DNA of 41,340 nt from assembly GCA_015061495.1 (NCBI GenBank), contig SUWL01000018.1, positions 1 through 41,340 of the forward strand. The letters are read 5' to 3'. Source of the stretch: Lentisphaerota bacterium (GTDB lineage Bacteria; Verrucomicrobiota; Lentisphaeria; Victivallales; Victivallaceae). Shown one piece after another: positions 40,426 to 41,340 of this stretch. The position numbers and the translations under genes are program-made. The notes below the pieces were generated by a model. The model did no database searches, was not told where the DNA came from, and worked only from the letters and a program-made list of their open reading frames with translations. Positions within the stretch are counted from its first letter, which is position 1, and every line of letters begins with the position of its first letter.

Positions 40426-40885
40426 TGTTGTTTACCCGTTTGTTGATCAAAGAGCGAATGTATGATGCTGAAGACAGTTTTTGTTCTTTAGCAAAACTGC
40501 CATCTTTCAGTTTTGATGCGATCATATATAAATCATTAACGATTGGTTCGAGTTCATTTATATCTTCCGGAGTGAGCCGGTCGGCTTCTTTGCGCAGGTA
40601 GATAGCCAAATGATTGAGGGTGTCGGACAGCAATTGTTTTTCCATGACGGTGATATCATCTTTCCCGTCGACTTTTTTACAAAGGCTTCTGGCATCGTCA
40701 AAGAGCATCAGAACTTGCCGTTTTCTGATTTCTTGTGAAAAAATGTTTTCCCTTTGAATAAATACCGGAATGCTCAATGCAAGCAGAAGTTCCGATGTGA
40801 TCATCAGAATGAACAGCATCAATGCGAAAAATGCAACATAATTGCGCTTGAAATTGGTTGAATATGTAATTTTTTGTGCCATCAT
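40412..40885 (-). CDS. Small membrane-anchored protein, unknown function
   Basis: 157 residues, not recognised. One hydrophobic helix (about 15-40, FFALMLFILMITSELLLALS) is followed by a charged, helix-rich domain with the segments KRQVLMLFDDARSLCKKVDG and EKQLLSDTLNHLAIYLRKEA, so it is probably anchored in the inner membrane with a periplasmic or coiled domain. The start is one of two tandem ATG codons at 40885 and 40882; no good ribosome site precedes them. It overlaps the heptose kinase gene by 14 bp and heads the lipopolysaccharide operon. It is in the position where lptC sometimes lies, but no LptC-like pattern is visible. Confidence 0.72.
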   Translation of the reverse strand: MMAQKITYSTNFKRNYVAFFALMLFILMITSELLLALSIPVFIQRENIFSQEIRKRQVLMLFDDARSLCKKVDGKDDITVMEKQLLSDTLNHLAIYLRKEADRLTPEDINELEPIVNDLYMIASKLKDGSFAKEQKLSSASYIRSLINKRVNNNDKQ

Positions 40886-41010
40886 CAACTCATTTTGTGT
40901 TAAAAAATAGTGTCACAGGAGAATATACATTGCATTTTGCATTTTATCAAGTGGCGCAGCAATAATATATTCGCTTTAATAAAAATATAAGTGAACATCG
41001 GGCGCACGAA

Positions 41011-41049
41011 AATAAAAAACTGCTGCAATCCAGTTGAGAAAGCAGCAGT
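41011..41049 (-). terminator. Rho-independent terminator of the right-edge gene
   Basis: ACTGCTGC (41019-41026) and GCAGCAGT (41042-41049) form an 8-bp stem with a 15-base loop. Read on the minus strand the stem is followed by a T-run (complement of 41011-41019). It lies 21 bp after the stop of the gene ending at 41070. Confidence 0.75.
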
Positions 41050-41069
41050 GAAATCGTTGTCAGTCCGTT

Positions 41070-41340
41070 TTACGCGATAAGCTCAAATTTGGTGTTGATG
41101 TTTTGAGTGCTTTCAGTAAGTGTGCTTACACCGATGGAGGATTCCGGCAGAGTTTGCCAGATTGTAAGATCGGCGGCAGTGCTGTCGGCAAAGAGCGTAT
41201 CATCCAGCGGAGATGGCGCGGAAGCACTCTCTTCCCAGAGGCATCCGGAAGCACTTTCCGGCATAGCGATTTCAGCGGAAGTTCCGGCGACCGCATCCCA
41301 CGGTGCGGCGGCATTGGTCGCCTGGGTGATTGCCAACGTA
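41070..41340 (-). CDS. C-terminal fragment of an unrecognised protein, cut by right edge
   Basis: The minus-strand frame is open from the right edge to a stop at 41070, giving about 90 residues. It is rich in Ala, Ser, Thr, Glu and Leu and ends INTKFELIA. The composition is low in Lys and Arg and contains repeated TLPESS/TLTEST-like phrases, which fits the tail of a secreted or surface protein, but no motif identifies it. A strong terminator follows, so it is the end of a transcription unit. Confidence 0.6.
   Translation of the reverse strand, partial: TLAITQATNAAAPWDAVAGTSAEIAMPESASGCLWEESASAPSPLDDTLFADSTAADLTIWQTLPESSIGVSTLTESTQNINTKFELIA

Overview
The window looks like the chromosome of a Gram-negative anaerobe, most likely from the PVC group (Lentisphaerota/Victivallales is my best guess, inferred from gene content and not proven). 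It carries Kdo and heptose genes for lipopolysaccharide, a TolC-type outer-membrane protein and several lipoproteins. It also carries ETF and NuoEF-type flavin/iron-sulfur redox modules, the [FeFe]-hydrogenase maturase HydF, and PilT-type ATPases. Coding is dense, operons are tight with 1-20 bp overlaps, and most of the window is ordinary chromosomal backbone.

Layout. 1-3307 (minus): a three-gene electron-transfer operon, etfB-etfA-acyl-CoA dehydrogenase (the last cut by the left edge), with a good promoter and a perfect 14-bp palindrome just downstream of the predicted start site. 3517-7151 (plus): two PilT-family ATPases, a short signal peptidase I and a small membrane-anchored protein. 7238-12876 (plus): two consecutive polar-amino-acid-type ABC transporters, each a fused binding-protein/permease chain plus an ATPase, followed by a small lipoprotein. 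The first chain carries two almost identical binding-protein modules. 12965-16847 (plus): TolC-like lipoprotein, peptide deformylase, a four-helix membrane protein and a CDC123/D123-type ATP-grasp protein. 16857-18429 (minus): a YgjP-type zinc metallopeptidase and thioredoxin reductase. 18609-21151 (plus): a ROK regulator that has lost its kinase residues, a glucosamine-6-phosphate deaminase family protein and a histidine phosphatase, ending in a terminator.

21208-24646 is the most accessory-looking stretch. It has an unrecognised 277-residue protein, a hairpin-rich non-coding block, a 507-residue fusion of a Mesh1/SpoT-like HD domain to an ADP-ribosylglycohydrolase, and a 496-bp MITE-like element. 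That element has 25-bp terminal inverted repeats (22 of 25 matching), an 8-bp target duplication, and a strongly folded GC-rich core without any transposase.

24647-32842 (minus): hydF, a NuoE/NuoF/NfnB-like three-subunit flavin-based complex resembling the Sporomusa-type Nfn transhydrogenase, then mtaB, a lipoprotein and rsmG. 33067-35759 (plus): L-rhamnose isomerase, GTP cyclohydrolase I, D-aminoacyl-tRNA deacylase and a hotdog thioesterase, closed by a bidirectional terminator. 35819-40885 (minus): a lipopolysaccharide operon with a membrane protein, heptose-7-phosphate kinase, kdsA, kdsC and a 752-residue multi-repeat LptA/OstA-like protein. 41070-41340 (minus): the C-terminus of an unrecognised protein with its own terminator.

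I saw no tRNA, rRNA, CRISPR array or intact transposase. The observations I consider most worth following are the MITE-like element, the HD-ADP-ribosylglycohydrolase fusion, the bacterial CDC123 protein in an operon with peptide deformylase, the duplicated binding-protein/permease fusion, and the Nfn-like complex next to hydF.
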